A stretch of 64,000 nucleotides of DNA from Nocardioides ungokensis (GCF_013466985.1 NZ_CP059164.1:3915001-3979000), one strand, 5' to 3'; shown: positions 39,428 through 48,225, numbered from the stretch's first letter. Notes: generated by a model not told the origin, from the letters alone. Translations and numbers: made by a program.

Positions 39428-41527
39428 GTGCCCCCAGCTCCCGAGAGCAGCGCTTCTGGTGACCTCCCGGATCCCGAGCTCGCCGCCGAGCAGGAGCACC
39501 TGGCCGAGTCGCGGCGCCAGCTGGCCCGGATGCGCGAGCGCACCGCCGCCATGGATGCGGCCGCGGCGGGCGACTGGGTGAGCCGTGAGGTCCTCGAGTC
39601 CACCTTCGCGCTGCGGATGAAGCAGCTCGCCGACGACCCCACGGTGCCGCTGTTCTTCGGGCGGCTCGACCACGACACCGAGACCTTCCACATCGGCCGG
39701 CGGCACATCTCCGACCCCACGGGCGAGCCGATGGTCATCGACTGGCGGGCGCCGGTGAGCCTGCCGTTCTACCGGGCCAGCCGCGTCGAGCCGATGGGGG
39801 TGGCCAGACGGCGCAGGTACGGCTTCCAGCACGGCCGGCTGACCGCCTTCGAGGACGAACAGCTGATCGGCGGCCACGACAGCGAGGAGCACTCCGCGAT
39901 CCTCGAGGCCGAGATCGAGCGCCCCCGCGTCGGGCCGATGCGCGACATCGTGGCGACCATCCAGCCCGAGCAGGACGTCATCGTCCGTTCCGACCTGTCC
40001 CGGACGGTCTGCGTGCAGGGCGCCCCGGGCACCGGCAAGACGGCGGTCGGCCTGCACCGCGCGGCGTACCTCCTCTACGCGCACCGCGAGCAGCTGACCC
40101 GCCAGGGCGTCCTGGTCGTCGGGCCGAACGCCAGCTTCCTGCGCTACATCCGCGACGTGCTGCCCGCACTCGGCGAGATCGACGCGACCCAGTCGACGAT
40201 CGAGGAGCTGGTCGCGCGGACGCTGCGCGAGCAGGACCCCCGCTGGGAGGTCCGCGGCGAGGACACCGCCGCGGTGGCGACCCTCAAGGGGGACGCCCGG
40301 ATGGCCGAGGTGCTGCGGCGGGCCCTGTGGGCGCACGTGCAGGCACCGGACGAGGGCCTGGTCGTGCCGCGGGGCGCGCGACGGTGGCGGGTCGCGGCCT
40401 ACGAGGCCGAGGAGCTGGTGGCGTCGCTGCGCCAGCGCGGGGTGAGGTACGGCGCGGCGCGGGCCATGGTGCCGCAGTCGCTGGCCCACCGGATCCTGGT
40501 GAAGATGGAGCTCGCCGGCGACTCCCCCGACGACCGGGTGCAGAACGCGGTGGCCCGCAGCAAGCCGGTCAAGGACTACGCGAAGACGCTCTGGCCCGCC
40601 GTGGAGCCGGCCCGTCTGGTGTGGCGGCTGCTGTCGGACCCGGACTTCCTCGCGGCGGCGGCCGAGGGTGTCCTCGACGCCGACGAGCAGGCGCTGCTGC
40701 TGTGGTCGCGGCCGCCACGGAGCCCGGGGTCCACACGCTGGTCGCTGGCCGATGCCGTGCTCGTCGACGAGGCCGCGGACCTGGTCGAGCGGACGCCGTC
40801 GCTGGCGCACATCGTCGCCGACGAGGCCCAGGACCTCTCCCCGATGATGCTCCGGGCCCTGGCCCGGCGCTCCTCGACCGGCTCGCTGACCGTGCTCGGC
40901 GACCTGGCGCAGGCGACCACCCCCTGGGCGACCCGGTCCTGGGCCGAGGCCCTGGGCCACCTCGGGAAGCCGGACGCGCACGTCGAGCAGCTCACCCGCG
41001 GCTTCCGGGTGCCGGGCGAGGTGATCGAGTACGCCGCCCGGCTGCTCCCCCACATCGCCCCGGACCTCGAGCCGCCGACGTCGGTGCGACGGTCGCGGGG
41101 CGAGCTGGCAGTGGTGCCGTGGGTCGCCGCCGGCGACGGATCGACCCGAGAGCTGGTCGACGCGGTCCGCGCCGCGGTCGCCCGCGAGGGCTCGGTCGGC
41201 CTGATCGCCCCGGATGCCGTGCTGGACGAGGTCGGGGGGGCGCTGCGCGACGCCGGGATCGGCTTCGCGGTGCTCGGGGACGAGCCGGCCGACGCGCAGG
41301 AGACCGAGTTCGACGCCCACCTCGACCTGGTCCCCGCCGGCCTGGCCAAGGGCCTCGAGTTCGACCACGTGGTGCTCCTCGAGCCCGCTGGGATCGTCGC
41401 CGGCGAGCCGGACCGGGTGACGGGGCTGCGGCGGCTCTACGTCTGCCTCACCCGCGCGGTGACCTCCCTCGTCGTGCTCCACTCGGAGCCGTTGCCGTCC
41501 GAGCTGGGTGTGGTTCGGGCACACTGA
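39428..41527 (+). CDS. helR: RNA polymerase recycling ATPase, HelD/HelR family
   Basis: A 699-residue UvrD-like ATPase. The N-terminal coiled coil (ELAAEQEHLAESRRQL) and the early segment FFGRLDHDTETFHIGRRHI identify the HelD/HelR group, which removes stalled RNA polymerase from DNA and can give tolerance to rifamycins. Walker A is GAPGTGKTAVG (198-208), motif II is IVADEAQDLSPMML, and LYVCLTRAV is motif VI. Length matches actinobacterial HelR rather than true UvrD. The GTG at 39428 has a GCGGAGG ribosome site. I see no rifamycin-associated element in the 86-base upstream gap. An HD-domain gene follows after six bases. Confidence 0.85.
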   Translation: MPPAPESSASGDLPDPELAAEQEHLAESRRQLARMRERTAAMDAAAAGDWVSREVLESTFALRMKQLADDPTVPLFFGRLDHDTETFHIGRRHISDPTGEPMVIDWRAPVSLPFYRASRVEPMGVARRRRYGFQHGRLTAFEDEQLIGGHDSEEHSAILEAEIERPRVGPMRDIVATIQPEQDVIVRSDLSRTVCVQGAPGTGKTAVGLHRAAYLLYAHREQLTRQGVLVVGPNASFLRYIRDVLPALGEIDATQSTIEELVARTLREQDPRWEVRGEDTAAVATLKGDARMAEVLRRALWAHVQAPDEGLVVPRGARRWRVAAYEAEELVASLRQRGVRYGAARAMVPQSLAHRILVKMELAGDSPDDRVQNAVARSKPVKDYAKTLWPAVEPARLVWRLLSDPDFLAAAAEGVLDADEQALLLWSRPPRSPGSTRWSLADAVLVDEAADLVERTPSLAHIVADEAQDLSPMMLRALARRSSTGSLTVLGDLAQATTPWATRSWAEALGHLGKPDAHVEQLTRGFRVPGEVIEYAARLLPHIAPDLEPPTSVRRSRGELAVVPWVAAGDGSTRELVDAVRAAVAREGSVGLIAPDAVLDEVGGALRDAGIGFAVLGDEPADAQETEFDAHLDLVPAGLAKGLEFDHVVLLEPAGIVAGEPDRVTGLRRLYVCLTRAVTSLVVLHSEPLPSELGVVRAH

Positions 41528-41532
41528 CGGGC

Positions 41533-42165
41533 ATGGGAGACCTCGCCGACTGCTGGCCGCTGGCGGCCGGGACCGAGGTGCGCGACCTGCTGCTGGAGGC
41601 CTACGCCGACCCGGCGCGCGGCTACCACGACCTGCGCCACCTCGAGGAGGTCTGCGACCGCGTCGAGGAGCTGCTCAGGGGCGGCAGCACCGGCGACCGG
41701 GAGGTGGTGCTGCTGGCGGCCTGGTTCCACGACGCGGTCTACGACGGCGGGGCCGATGCCGAGGAGCGCTCGGCGGCGTGGGCCGAGGACGAGCTGCCGG
41801 CCCTGGTCACCGATCCCGGGGCCGTGGCGGAGGTGGGCCGGCTGGTGCGACTGACGGAGACCCACCGGCCCGCCGACGACGACCCCAACGGCTGCCTGCT
41901 CTCCGACGCCGACCTGGGGATCCTCGCGGCCCCCCGCAACCGTTACGACGAGTACGCCGCGGACGTGCGGCGCGAGTACGCCCATGTGCCGGACGCCGAC
42001 TTCCGCGCCGGTCGGGCCGCGATCCTGCGCGACCTGCTGGCCAAGCCGCACCTGTTCCACACGGCGTACGCGCGCGGGCGGTGGGAGGCTGCGGCCCGGG
42101 CCAACGTCGAGCGCGAGCTGGCCGAGCTCGTCGACGGGTCCCGCACCCCACCACCCCAGCGGTGA
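41533..42165 (+). CDS. HD-domain metal-dependent phosphohydrolase family protein
   Basis: A 210-residue protein with an HD-type metal site: YHDLRHLEEV near residues 35-44 supplies a first histidine, AAWFHDAVYDGG supplies the HD pair, and LTETH with LLSDADLGIL supplies later ligands. This pattern is common in predicted metal-dependent HD hydrolases that lack a defined substrate, rather than in (p)ppGpp synthetases. The ATG at 41533 lies six bases after the HelR stop codon, so the genes are likely co-transcribed, although a CACACT element seven bases before the ATG could serve an internal promoter. Confidence 0.8.
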   Translation: MGDLADCWPLAAGTEVRDLLLEAYADPARGYHDLRHLEEVCDRVEELLRGGSTGDREVVLLAAWFHDAVYDGGADAEERSAAWAEDELPALVTDPGAVAEVGRLVRLTETHRPADDDPNGCLLSDADLGILAAPRNRYDEYAADVRREYAHVPDADFRAGRAAILRDLLAKPHLFHTAYARGRWEAAARANVERELAELVDGSRTPPPQR

Positions 42166-42168
42166 GCC

Positions 42169-42199
42169 AGTCACCGTCCCGGCCGATGAAACGGTGGCT
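42169..42199. terminator. Bidirectional hairpin between convergent genes
   Basis: AGTCACCGT (42169-42177) pairs with ACGGTGGCT (42191-42199) with one G-T wobble and a 13-base loop. It fills the short gap between the HD gene and the end of the DUF4031 gene. An alternative perfect hairpin GGTGGCT, C, AGCCACC starts at 42193. Confidence 0.5.
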
Positions 42200-42467
42200 C
42201 AGCCACCGCCCGGCCGCTTGCGCCGACGCAGGCCGGCGGCGTGGAGCCGGCGCACCAGCTCGCGCGAGGTGACCGGCTCGGCCCCGGCGGCCACGACCTG
42301 GTCGTACCACTCCGACGGGACGTCGTAGTGGTCCCGGTCGAAGCCGCGCTCGGGGATGCCCACGGTCCGCGCGAACGCGTGCAGCTCGTCGTAGGAGCTG
42401 TCGCTGGCCAGTGGGACCACAGCCGGCCGTGGCCGGCGGCGTTGGGCGGGTCGATGAGGACCCCCAT
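42199..42467 (-). CDS. DUF4031 domain protein (one frameshift)
   Basis: A small protein of about 89 residues of the DUF4031 family, function unknown. The N-terminus MGVLIDPPNAAGHGRLW and, in another frame, the continuation LASDSSYDELHAFARTVG and FDRDHYDVPSEWYD are characteristic. One base is missing near 42430 (CACTGGCC for CACCTGGCC), breaking the frame. The ATG at 42467 shares a base with the CutC stop codon (TGATG), so translation is coupled. It ends RRKRPGGG. Confidence 0.8.
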
Positions 42468-43210
42468 CAGGCGGAGCTTGCCCTATCGGAGGCAGAGGCG
42501 GAGACAGTGGCGCGCTCGACGGCGCTGTCGAGCAGCAGCCGCCAGGAGCGGACGTGGCCGGCGTCGACGTAGGACTTGTACGACGCCCCCGGGCGCACCT
42601 GCCGGCCGAGGTGGAACCTCGAGACACCGGCCCGGGCGAACCACGGGACGTGCTCGGCCAGCAGCCCGCCGCCGGGCATCAGCAGCCGGGCCACCGCCGG
42701 GTCCGAGGACGCGGTCGCCAGCAGGTCGTCGTACCCGACCGCGAGCCCCTGCGGCGAGCCGGCGGAGCGCACCGCGACCAGCCCCGGCAGCCCGACCAGC
42801 CGACGCCAGGAGCGGCGCGGGTCGAGCGTGGCGTCGACGGCCCGGTGGAAGGTCCACGGGACCCCGGGCAGGCTGGACGCGAGGTGGGTGCAGACCTCCG
42901 TGTCGATCTCGAGGTCGGCGTCGAGGAACCCGAAGGACACCCCCGCCGCGCCGCAGCCGAGGTAGTCCTCGGCGAGGCCGACCAGGCGGGTCAGCTCGCC
43001 GCCGGTGGTGGTCCAGGAGTCGTTGAGGCGCAGCAGCACGAAGACCGGCAGCTCGGTCTCGCGGCACACCGACGACACCACGCCCGGCTCCGGTGAGAGC
43101 GCGGCCTCGGCGCCGGGCGCCACCAGGTGGAGCCGGTCGGCACCACCCTCCTGCGCACCGGTGATGTCGCGCGGGTGCAGCACGGTCACTTCGAGCAGCG
43201 GCTCGCTCAT
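42467..43210 (-). CDS. cutC: CutC-family protein
   Basis: A 247-residue TIM-barrel protein of the CutC family, historically linked to copper homeostasis though direct metal transport is unproven. Recognisable parts are LEVTVLHPRDITGAQEGGAD, VSFGFLDADLEIDTEV and the conserved WTFHRAVDATLDPRR. LMPGGGLLAEHV is also typical. The ATG at 43210 has TACAGT six bases upstream, a leaderless signal. The DUF4031 gene follows with a one-base overlap. No metal-response box is visible in the promoter region. Confidence 0.85.
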   Translation of the reverse strand: MSEPLLEVTVLHPRDITGAQEGGADRLHLVAPGAEAALSPEPGVVSSVCRETELPVFVLLRLNDSWTTTGGELTRLVGLAEDYLGCGAAGVSFGFLDADLEIDTEVCTHLASSLPGVPWTFHRAVDATLDPRRSWRRLVGLPGLVAVRSAGSPQGLAVGYDDLLATASSDPAVARLLMPGGGLLAEHVPWFARAGVSRFHLGRQVRPGASYKSYVDAGHVRSWRLLLDSAVERATVSASASDRASSA

Positions 43211-43298
43211 GGTCCGACTGTAGGCCGGGGCGCACCCGATCCCGCGGTCCCCACGCAGCCGCTCCCGCATCCCTTGCTCCGGGGGCATGATGGGGGTC

Positions 43299-43655
43299 GT
43301 GGACAACGCCCTGCTGTTCGACGCCCGGGCCCGGGTCCTCGCCGACCTGCAGGCCCGCGACCACGCGACCGCGACCGCCGTGTCGGCCCTCGAGGAGGCG
43401 GTGTCGCAGAGACGGTGGTGGGCCGAGCAGTGGCCCGAGGGCGAGGTGTACGTCGCCGGGCTGGTCGCCCAGGACGTGCAGGACGCTCTCTTCGAATCGG
43501 TCGGTCGCTGGCCGGTCTGCCGGTCCTGCGGCGACGCGCCCGTCCATGCGCTCTACATCCAGCCCGACCTCGGCGGCCCCGACCCGGTCTGGGTGTGCGA
43601 GGAGTCGGGCCGGGCGGTCGCCGAGCTGGGTCAGCTCGGCGAGGTCCGTCTCTAG
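43299..43655 (+). CDS. Hypothetical small protein with a Cys pair
   Basis: A protein of about 118 residues that I do not recognise. The first half is helical and acidic (FDARARVLADLQARDHATAT). The second half has CRSCG and a later single Cys (VWVCEESG), which might form an incomplete zinc ribbon or disulfide. I prefer the GTG at 43299, seven bases after a CATGAT hexamer; ATGs at 43287 and 43290 are alternatives that add three or four residues. It is divergent from cutC and converges closely with the GntR regulator. Confidence 0.6.
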   Translation: MDNALLFDARARVLADLQARDHATATAVSALEEAVSQRRWWAEQWPEGEVYVAGLVAQDVQDALFESVGRWPVCRSCGDAPVHALYIQPDLGGPDPVWVCEESGRAVAELGQLGEVRL

Positions 43656-43659
43656 CGGC

Positions 43660-44379
43660 TCAGCTCTCCTGGCCGAGCTGGACCCACATCGTGAAGCGGT
43701 CGGCCCGGTAGACCGAGCGCGACACCTCCACGACCTTGTCCTCGGCGAGCCCGCGGCGGGAGTGGCGCAGCACCGGGGCGCCGGGGGCGCACTCGAGCAG
43801 CTCCGCCTCCTCCTCCGAAGCGACGTCCGCGGTGATGGAGTCCTCCGCCCAGGTCGGCCGCAGCCCGCGGGAGTCGAGGGCGTCGTACAGGCTGGTCGGC
43901 ATCCCGGCCTGCAGGAAGCCGGGGATCAGGATCTCGTTGAGGTAGGCGTCCTCGAGGCACATCGGCACGCCGTCGGCGCGGCGCAGCCGGCGCCAGTGGA
44001 TGACCGAGTCACCCTCGGTGAGGCTCAGTGCGCGCGCCACGCCCGGGCCGGCCTGCTCGCGGCGGGCGAGCAGGGTCTGCGACTCGGGAAGCAGGCCGCG
44101 GCGGTTCATCTCCTCGGTGAAGGACGCCAGCCGGGTGGCCGCACGGCGCGGCCGCGCGACGAAGGTTCCCCGGCCGGGGATGCGCTCGAGCAGTCCCTCG
44201 ACCACCAGGGCGTCCATCGCCTGGCGCACCGTCATCCGGGCCACCCCGAAGCGGTGCACCAGCTCGCGCTCCGAGGGCGCGGGAGACCCGGGTGCCGCCC
44301 CTGCGACGAGGGACCGGACATACTCGCGCACCTGCACGTGCTTCAGTGCGCGCCCCTCGGTCACCACCATCTCCTCCAC
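43660..44379 (-). CDS. GntR/HutC-family transcriptional regulator
   Basis: A 239-residue regulator with an N-terminal GntR winged helix (PSERELVHRFGVARMTVRQAM, then GRGTFVARP) and a C-terminal UTRA ligand domain (LYDALDSRGLRPTWAEDSI, VSRSVYRADRFTMWV). The HutC/DasR branch often responds to amino-sugar phosphates or amino acid catabolites. The GTG start at 44379 has TATGGT six bases upstream, so the mRNA is probably leaderless. The nearby genes are a hypothetical and an ABC exporter, so the target is not obvious. Confidence 0.9.
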   Translation of the reverse strand: MEEMVVTEGRALKHVQVREYVRSLVAGAAPGSPAPSERELVHRFGVARMTVRQAMDALVVEGLLERIPGRGTFVARPRRAATRLASFTEEMNRRGLLPESQTLLARREQAGPGVARALSLTEGDSVIHWRRLRRADGVPMCLEDAYLNEILIPGFLQAGMPTSLYDALDSRGLRPTWAEDSITADVASEEEAELLECAPGAPVLRHSRRGLAEDKVVEVSRSVYRADRFTMWVQLGQES

Positions 44380-44449
44380 GGACGAACCATAAGGCGGCGA
44401 ACGCGCCCCCGTCCCGCGTTCGTCGCAGACGGATCTCTTCGCTTGTACC

Positions 44450-46984
44450 TCATTCCGTCGCTATCGCACGCAGCACGTCAAGCCGCGCGGCGCGCCGCGC
44501 GGGGAAGACGGCCGCCAGGACCCCGATCACGAGGGCCAGGACCAGGAAGAGCGTCAGCTGCCCGTAGGGGATGCTGATCGCCTCCAGCCCCTGGTCCTTG
44601 AGCGCGTACATCAGCGCCACCCCGAACCCGATGCCGAGCACCACCCCGAGCACCGCCCCCAGCACCGAGATCACCACCGACTCCAGCGTGATCATCCAGC
44701 GAAGCTGCCGTCGGCTGACCCCGATCGCGCGCAGCAGCCCGACCTCGCGGGTGCGTTCGATGACCGACAGCGCGAGGGTGTTGACGATGCCGAGCACCGC
44801 GATGACCAGTGCCAGGCCGAGCAGGGCGTAGATCATCTGCACGAGCTGGTCGATCGGGCCGCGCTGCTCGGCGGCGAAGCCGGCCTCGTCCTTGACGGTC
44901 ACGATCGGCAGCTGTGCGACGACCTTGTCCAGCCGGGCCTGCACCCCGGTGGCGCCCGGGGCGGTGAAGATGATCAGCGCGTTGTCCTCGCGCGGGATCC
45001 CGGCGCGCGCCAGGGTGTCGAGCGTGGTCAGCACCGGGAAGAACACCACCGGGTTGTCGTCGAAGATGCCGGCCACCCGCCACGTCTTGACCCCGGTCGG
45101 CATCCGGACGGTCACGGTGTCGCCGACCGAGAGCCCGCGGTCGCTCGCCCACGACTTCTGCAGGAAGACCGTCCCGTCGGCGAGCGCGGAGCGCGTCCCC
45201 GCAGTCATGGAGAGGTCCAGGGCCGCGGTGTCCGCCGGGTCGGTGGCGGCGACGCCCTGGTCCTTGCCGTCGAGGGTGCCGAACCCGTAGCGCTCGCGGA
45301 CGACGTTGCTGACCCCGGGCACCCGCTCCATGCGGTCCCCGATCCCGGTGGGGAACGCGCCGCCGAACACGTTGCTCACGATGTAGTCGCCGACGAAGTT
45401 CTCCGACACCGACTTGTCCACGGAGGCCTTGGCGGAGTCGCCGACGATCGCCATCGTGCAGGCCAGGGTCAGGCCGATCATCAGCGCGGAGGCGGTGGCC
45501 GTCGTACGACGCGGGTTGCGCAGGGAGTTCTGGCCGGCGAGCAGACCGACGCTGCCGAAGGCACCGGCGTACGTCGACCGGGCAGCCAGCAGGAACGGCC
45601 GGCTGATCACCGGGCTCGCCGAGGAGACGCCGAGCAGCACCGCGAGCACCCCGCCCCCGACGAACCAGCCGCCGTGCGGCACGCCAGTGAAGAGCCCGAG
45701 GGCCAGCGCGACCGCGCCCGCGGCGATGAGCGCGACACCGAGCATCAGCCGACGGCGCAGGGAGCTCTCCGGCAGGGCGATGTCGTCGCGGAGCGCCTGG
45801 ATGGGTGCGATCCGCCCGGTGCGGCGCGCAGGCAGCCACGCCGCGGCCATCGTCACCACGACACCCACGACGTACGCCGCGAGCACGGTCCGGGGGCGGA
45901 AGATCAGCGGCTGCCCGGACAGGTCGAGCCCGAAGCGCGCGAACAGTGCCCGGATGCCCATGGCCAGCACGAAGCCGAGGGCCAGGCCGGCCGTCGACCC
46001 GAGCACGCCGAGCAAGAAGGCCTCGAGCAGCACCGACGCCGAGACCTGCCGCTTCGAGGCGCCGAGCGCGCGCAGCAGTGCCAGCTCGCGGCTGCGCTGC
46101 GCGACCAGGATCGAGAAGGTGTTGACGATCAGGAAGGCGCCCACGACCAGCGCGATGCCCGCGAAGATGAGCAGGAACGTGGTGATGAACGAGACCGCCT
46201 TCAGCAGGTCGGAGGCCGACTGGTCCGCCGCCTTGTCGCCGGTGACCGCGCGGTAGCCCGCCGGCAGCGCCGCGGCCACCCGGTCCCGGAGCTGCGCCTG
46301 GGAGACCCCGGCGTCCGCGGTCACCCACACGTCGTTGTAGACGTCGCGCCCCTTGAGGAAGAGCTGCTGGGCGGTCGGGGTGTCGAAGAGCGCCAGCGTG
46401 GCGCCGTTGAGCGAGCCGCCCTCGGGGAAGCCGGCGATGCCCACCAGCTCGGGGGTCAGCATCAGGCGGCTGGTGGTGATCAGGCGGATCCGGTCGCCGA
46501 GCGCGTAGCCGCCGCGGTCGGCGGTCTTCTCGTCGAGCACCACCTGGTCCCGGCCGTGCGGCGCGTGCCCGCTCAGGATCGCCAGCCCTTCGAGCCCGTG
46601 CCCGGCCGGCGCCCCGGTCCAGTTGCCTCCCAGTGCCGGGGGCCCGAATCCGCCGATCACCTTGCCGTCCTTGCCGACCACGAAGGCGCCGACGGCGCTC
46701 ACGTTGCCGTCGACCCGGGCCGCGCCGGGCACGCTGCGGAGCTGGTCGACGACCGACGCCGGGACGGTCTTCGTCGACGGCGTGCCGTTGACGGTCGTGC
46801 CGCCGACGGGGCGTACGACGACGTCCCCGACCGTGGAGGCGAAGAGCGCGGTGAAGCTGCGGTTGAGGGTGTCGGAGAAGACCAGCGAGCCGACCACGAA
46901 GGCGACGCCCAGCACGATCGCGAAGGTGCTCATGATCAGGCGCACCTTGCGCCCGAGCAGGCTCTTGAGGGCGGCGCGGATCAT
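44450..46984 (-). CDS. ABC transporter permease, FtsX/MacB-like
   Basis: An 844-residue integral membrane protein with two FtsX-type halves. The first helix is IMSTFAIVLGVAFVVGSLVF, followed by a large extracytoplasmic MacB-periplasmic-like domain, a four-helix FtsX block around residues 265-420 (LLIFAGIALVVGAFLIVNTF), a second extracytoplasmic domain, and a final FtsX block (IYALLGLALVIAVLGIVNTLALS, ending AARLDVLRAIATE). Members export lipids, peptides or drugs, or signal to cell-wall hydrolases. The ATG at 46984 lies two bases after the stop codon of the ATPase gene, so they form a complete two-gene exporter. Confidence 0.92.
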   Translation of the reverse strand: MIRAALKSLLGRKVRLIMSTFAIVLGVAFVVGSLVFSDTLNRSFTALFASTVGDVVVRPVGGTTVNGTPSTKTVPASVVDQLRSVPGAARVDGNVSAVGAFVVGKDGKVIGGFGPPALGGNWTGAPAGHGLEGLAILSGHAPHGRDQVVLDEKTADRGGYALGDRIRLITTSRLMLTPELVGIAGFPEGGSLNGATLALFDTPTAQQLFLKGRDVYNDVWVTADAGVSQAQLRDRVAAALPAGYRAVTGDKAADQSASDLLKAVSFITTFLLIFAGIALVVGAFLIVNTFSILVAQRSRELALLRALGASKRQVSASVLLEAFLLGVLGSTAGLALGFVLAMGIRALFARFGLDLSGQPLIFRPRTVLAAYVVGVVVTMAAAWLPARRTGRIAPIQALRDDIALPESSLRRRLMLGVALIAAGAVALALGLFTGVPHGGWFVGGGVLAVLLGVSSASPVISRPFLLAARSTYAGAFGSVGLLAGQNSLRNPRRTTATASALMIGLTLACTMAIVGDSAKASVDKSVSENFVGDYIVSNVFGGAFPTGIGDRMERVPGVSNVVRERYGFGTLDGKDQGVAATDPADTAALDLSMTAGTRSALADGTVFLQKSWASDRGLSVGDTVTVRMPTGVKTWRVAGIFDDNPVVFFPVLTTLDTLARAGIPREDNALIIFTAPGATGVQARLDKVVAQLPIVTVKDEAGFAAEQRGPIDQLVQMIYALLGLALVIAVLGIVNTLALSVIERTREVGLLRAIGVSRRQLRWMITLESVVISVLGAVLGVVLGIGFGVALMYALKDQGLEAISIPYGQLTLFLVLALVIGVLAAVFPARRAARLDVLRAIATE

Positions 46985-46985
46985 C

Positions 46986-47762
46986 TCAGGCGCCCGGCCC
47001 GGCGGCCGACATGCGCGCCATGATCTCGAGCACCTGGTCCCGGTCGGGCTCGCGCACCTCGTCGACGACCCGACCGTCGGCCAGGAAGACGACGCGGTCG
47101 GTCCAGGCGGCCGCGACCGGGTCGTGGGTGACCATCACGATCGTCTGGCCGACGTCGTCGACGCTCTTCCGCAGCAGCTGCAGCACCTCCGCCCCGGAGC
47201 GGGAGTCGAGGTTGCCGGTGGGCTCGTCGGCGAACACGATCCGGGGCTTGCTGACGAGCGCCCGGGCGACGGCGACGCGCTGCTGCTGGCCGCCGGAGAG
47301 CTCGCTGGGCTTGTGCTTCAGCCGGTCGCCGAGCCGCACCGTGGCGACCACGCTCTCGAACCAGCCGGGCTCGGGCTTGCGGCCGGCGATCGCCAGGGGC
47401 AGCAGGATGTTCTCCTCCGCGCTCAGCGTCGGCACCAGGTTGAACGACTGGAACACGAAGCCGACCTGGTCGCGGCGCAGCCGGGTCAGCGCCTTGTCCT
47501 TGAGGCGGGTCAGCTCCTGGTCGCCGATCCAGACCTCACCGGAGTCGGCCCGGTCGAGGGCGGCGCAGCAGTGCATCAGCGTCGACTTGCCCGAACCGCT
47601 CGGCCCCATCACGGCGGTGAACTCCCCCGCAGTCAGGTCCAGGGTGACGTCGTCGAGGGCGGTGACCAGGGCGGCCCCCTCGCCGTACGTCTTGGTCAGG
47701 TTGCGCACGCGGGCGGCCGGGAGCGAGGTGAGCTCGCCGTCGGCCGGGGCGGTCTGCGTCAT
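46986..47762 (-). CDS. ABC transporter ATP-binding protein, LolD/MacB-like
   Basis: The 258-residue nucleotide-binding subunit of the adjacent FtsX-like exporter. Walker A is GPSGSGKSTL, the Q-loop is in GFVFQSFNLVPTLS, the signature is LSGGQQQRVAVARAL, Walker B is IVFADEPTGNLD, and the switch histidine is in VMVTHD. The stretch LMHCCAALDR after Walker A is the LolD-type LMHC segment. The start is ATG 47762 after AAGGTGGG. It is first in the operon and divergent from a small membrane protein gene. Confidence 0.94.
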   Translation of the reverse strand: MTQTAPADGELTSLPAARVRNLTKTYGEGAALVTALDDVTLDLTAGEFTAVMGPSGSGKSTLMHCCAALDRADSGEVWIGDQELTRLKDKALTRLRRDQVGFVFQSFNLVPTLSAEENILLPLAIAGRKPEPGWFESVVATVRLGDRLKHKPSELSGGQQQRVAVARALVSKPRIVFADEPTGNLDSRSGAEVLQLLRKSVDDVGQTIVMVTHDPVAAAWTDRVVFLADGRVVDEVREPDRDQVLEIMARMSAAGPGA

Positions 47763-47858
47763 GGGACCCACCTTGTCCCCATCGCGGGGCGTCCACCACG
47801 GGTTTGTGGCCCTTGTGTCTCCGGGACGCCCCCGGTAGATCCCCGGTAGCCTGCGGCC

Positions 47859-48127
47859 GTGGGAGACCGGACGACCAGGCATCGGGACGGATCACTGGTG
47901 GCGGCCGTCGCCTGCTGCTTCCTGCTGGGCGCGGCCTGCCTCGCCGTCGCGGTGTGGGGCACTGTCCACCAGGGTGGGTTCTTCTCCCCATCAGGAGCGT
48001 GCCGCCCGAGGCGGGTTTCGTCGCCGGGCCGATCTTCATCGGTCTCGCCGTCGCCGAGGCGGTCCATCGCCTGCGCAGCGGACCGCAGCCGGGCGGCCGG
48101 CACGCTCGAGCGTCCGCCACGGACTGA
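47859..48127 (+). CDS. Small two-helix membrane protein (frameshifted)
   Basis: A predicted protein of about 89 residues with helices around VAAVACCFLLGAACLAVAVW and, after one missing base near 47995, VAGPIFIGLAVAEAVHRLR. I do not recognise a named family. The GTG at 47859 is preceded by TAGCCT six bases upstream (47847-47852), supporting a leaderless transcript. The gene ends 53 bases before the SOS-like box of the IS-split alkB promoter. Confidence 0.55.
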
Positions 48128-48180
48128 CGACCGTTCGACCTGCTCGGCGGCCGTTGCACGTCACGAAATCCCCCGGCACA

Positions 48181-48196
48181 TCGAACACCTGTTCGA
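48181..48196 (+). promoter_or_regulatory. LexA (SOS) box
   Basis: The sequence TCGAACACCTGTTCGA is a near-ideal actinobacterial SOS box: inverted half-sites CGAAC and GTTCG separated by four bases, with matching flanking T and A. It overlaps the -35 region of the -10 hexamer TAGCAT at 48207-48212. In the uninterrupted chromosome this would regulate the alkB-like gene. Confidence 0.75.
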
Positions 48197-48206
48197 CGTC
48201 TGGAGG

Positions 48207-48212
48207 TAGCAT
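48207..48212 (+). promoter_or_regulatory. -10 element of the original alkB promoter
   Basis: TAGCAT lies seven bases before the ATG in the left copy of the target duplication (48220-48222), the same spacing as in other leaderless genes of this window. The IS481 element now begins six bases past the A of that ATG, so a transcript from here runs into the element. Confidence 0.5.
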
Positions 48213-48225
48213 CGGCAGCATGGAC
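48211..48225 (+). repeat. Left 15-bp target-site duplication
   Basis: ATCGGCAGCATGGAC directly precedes the IS481 element and is repeated exactly at 49655-49669 after it. It contains the original ATG GAC start of the alkB-like gene. Fifteen bases is within the range for IS481-family insertions. Confidence 0.9.
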
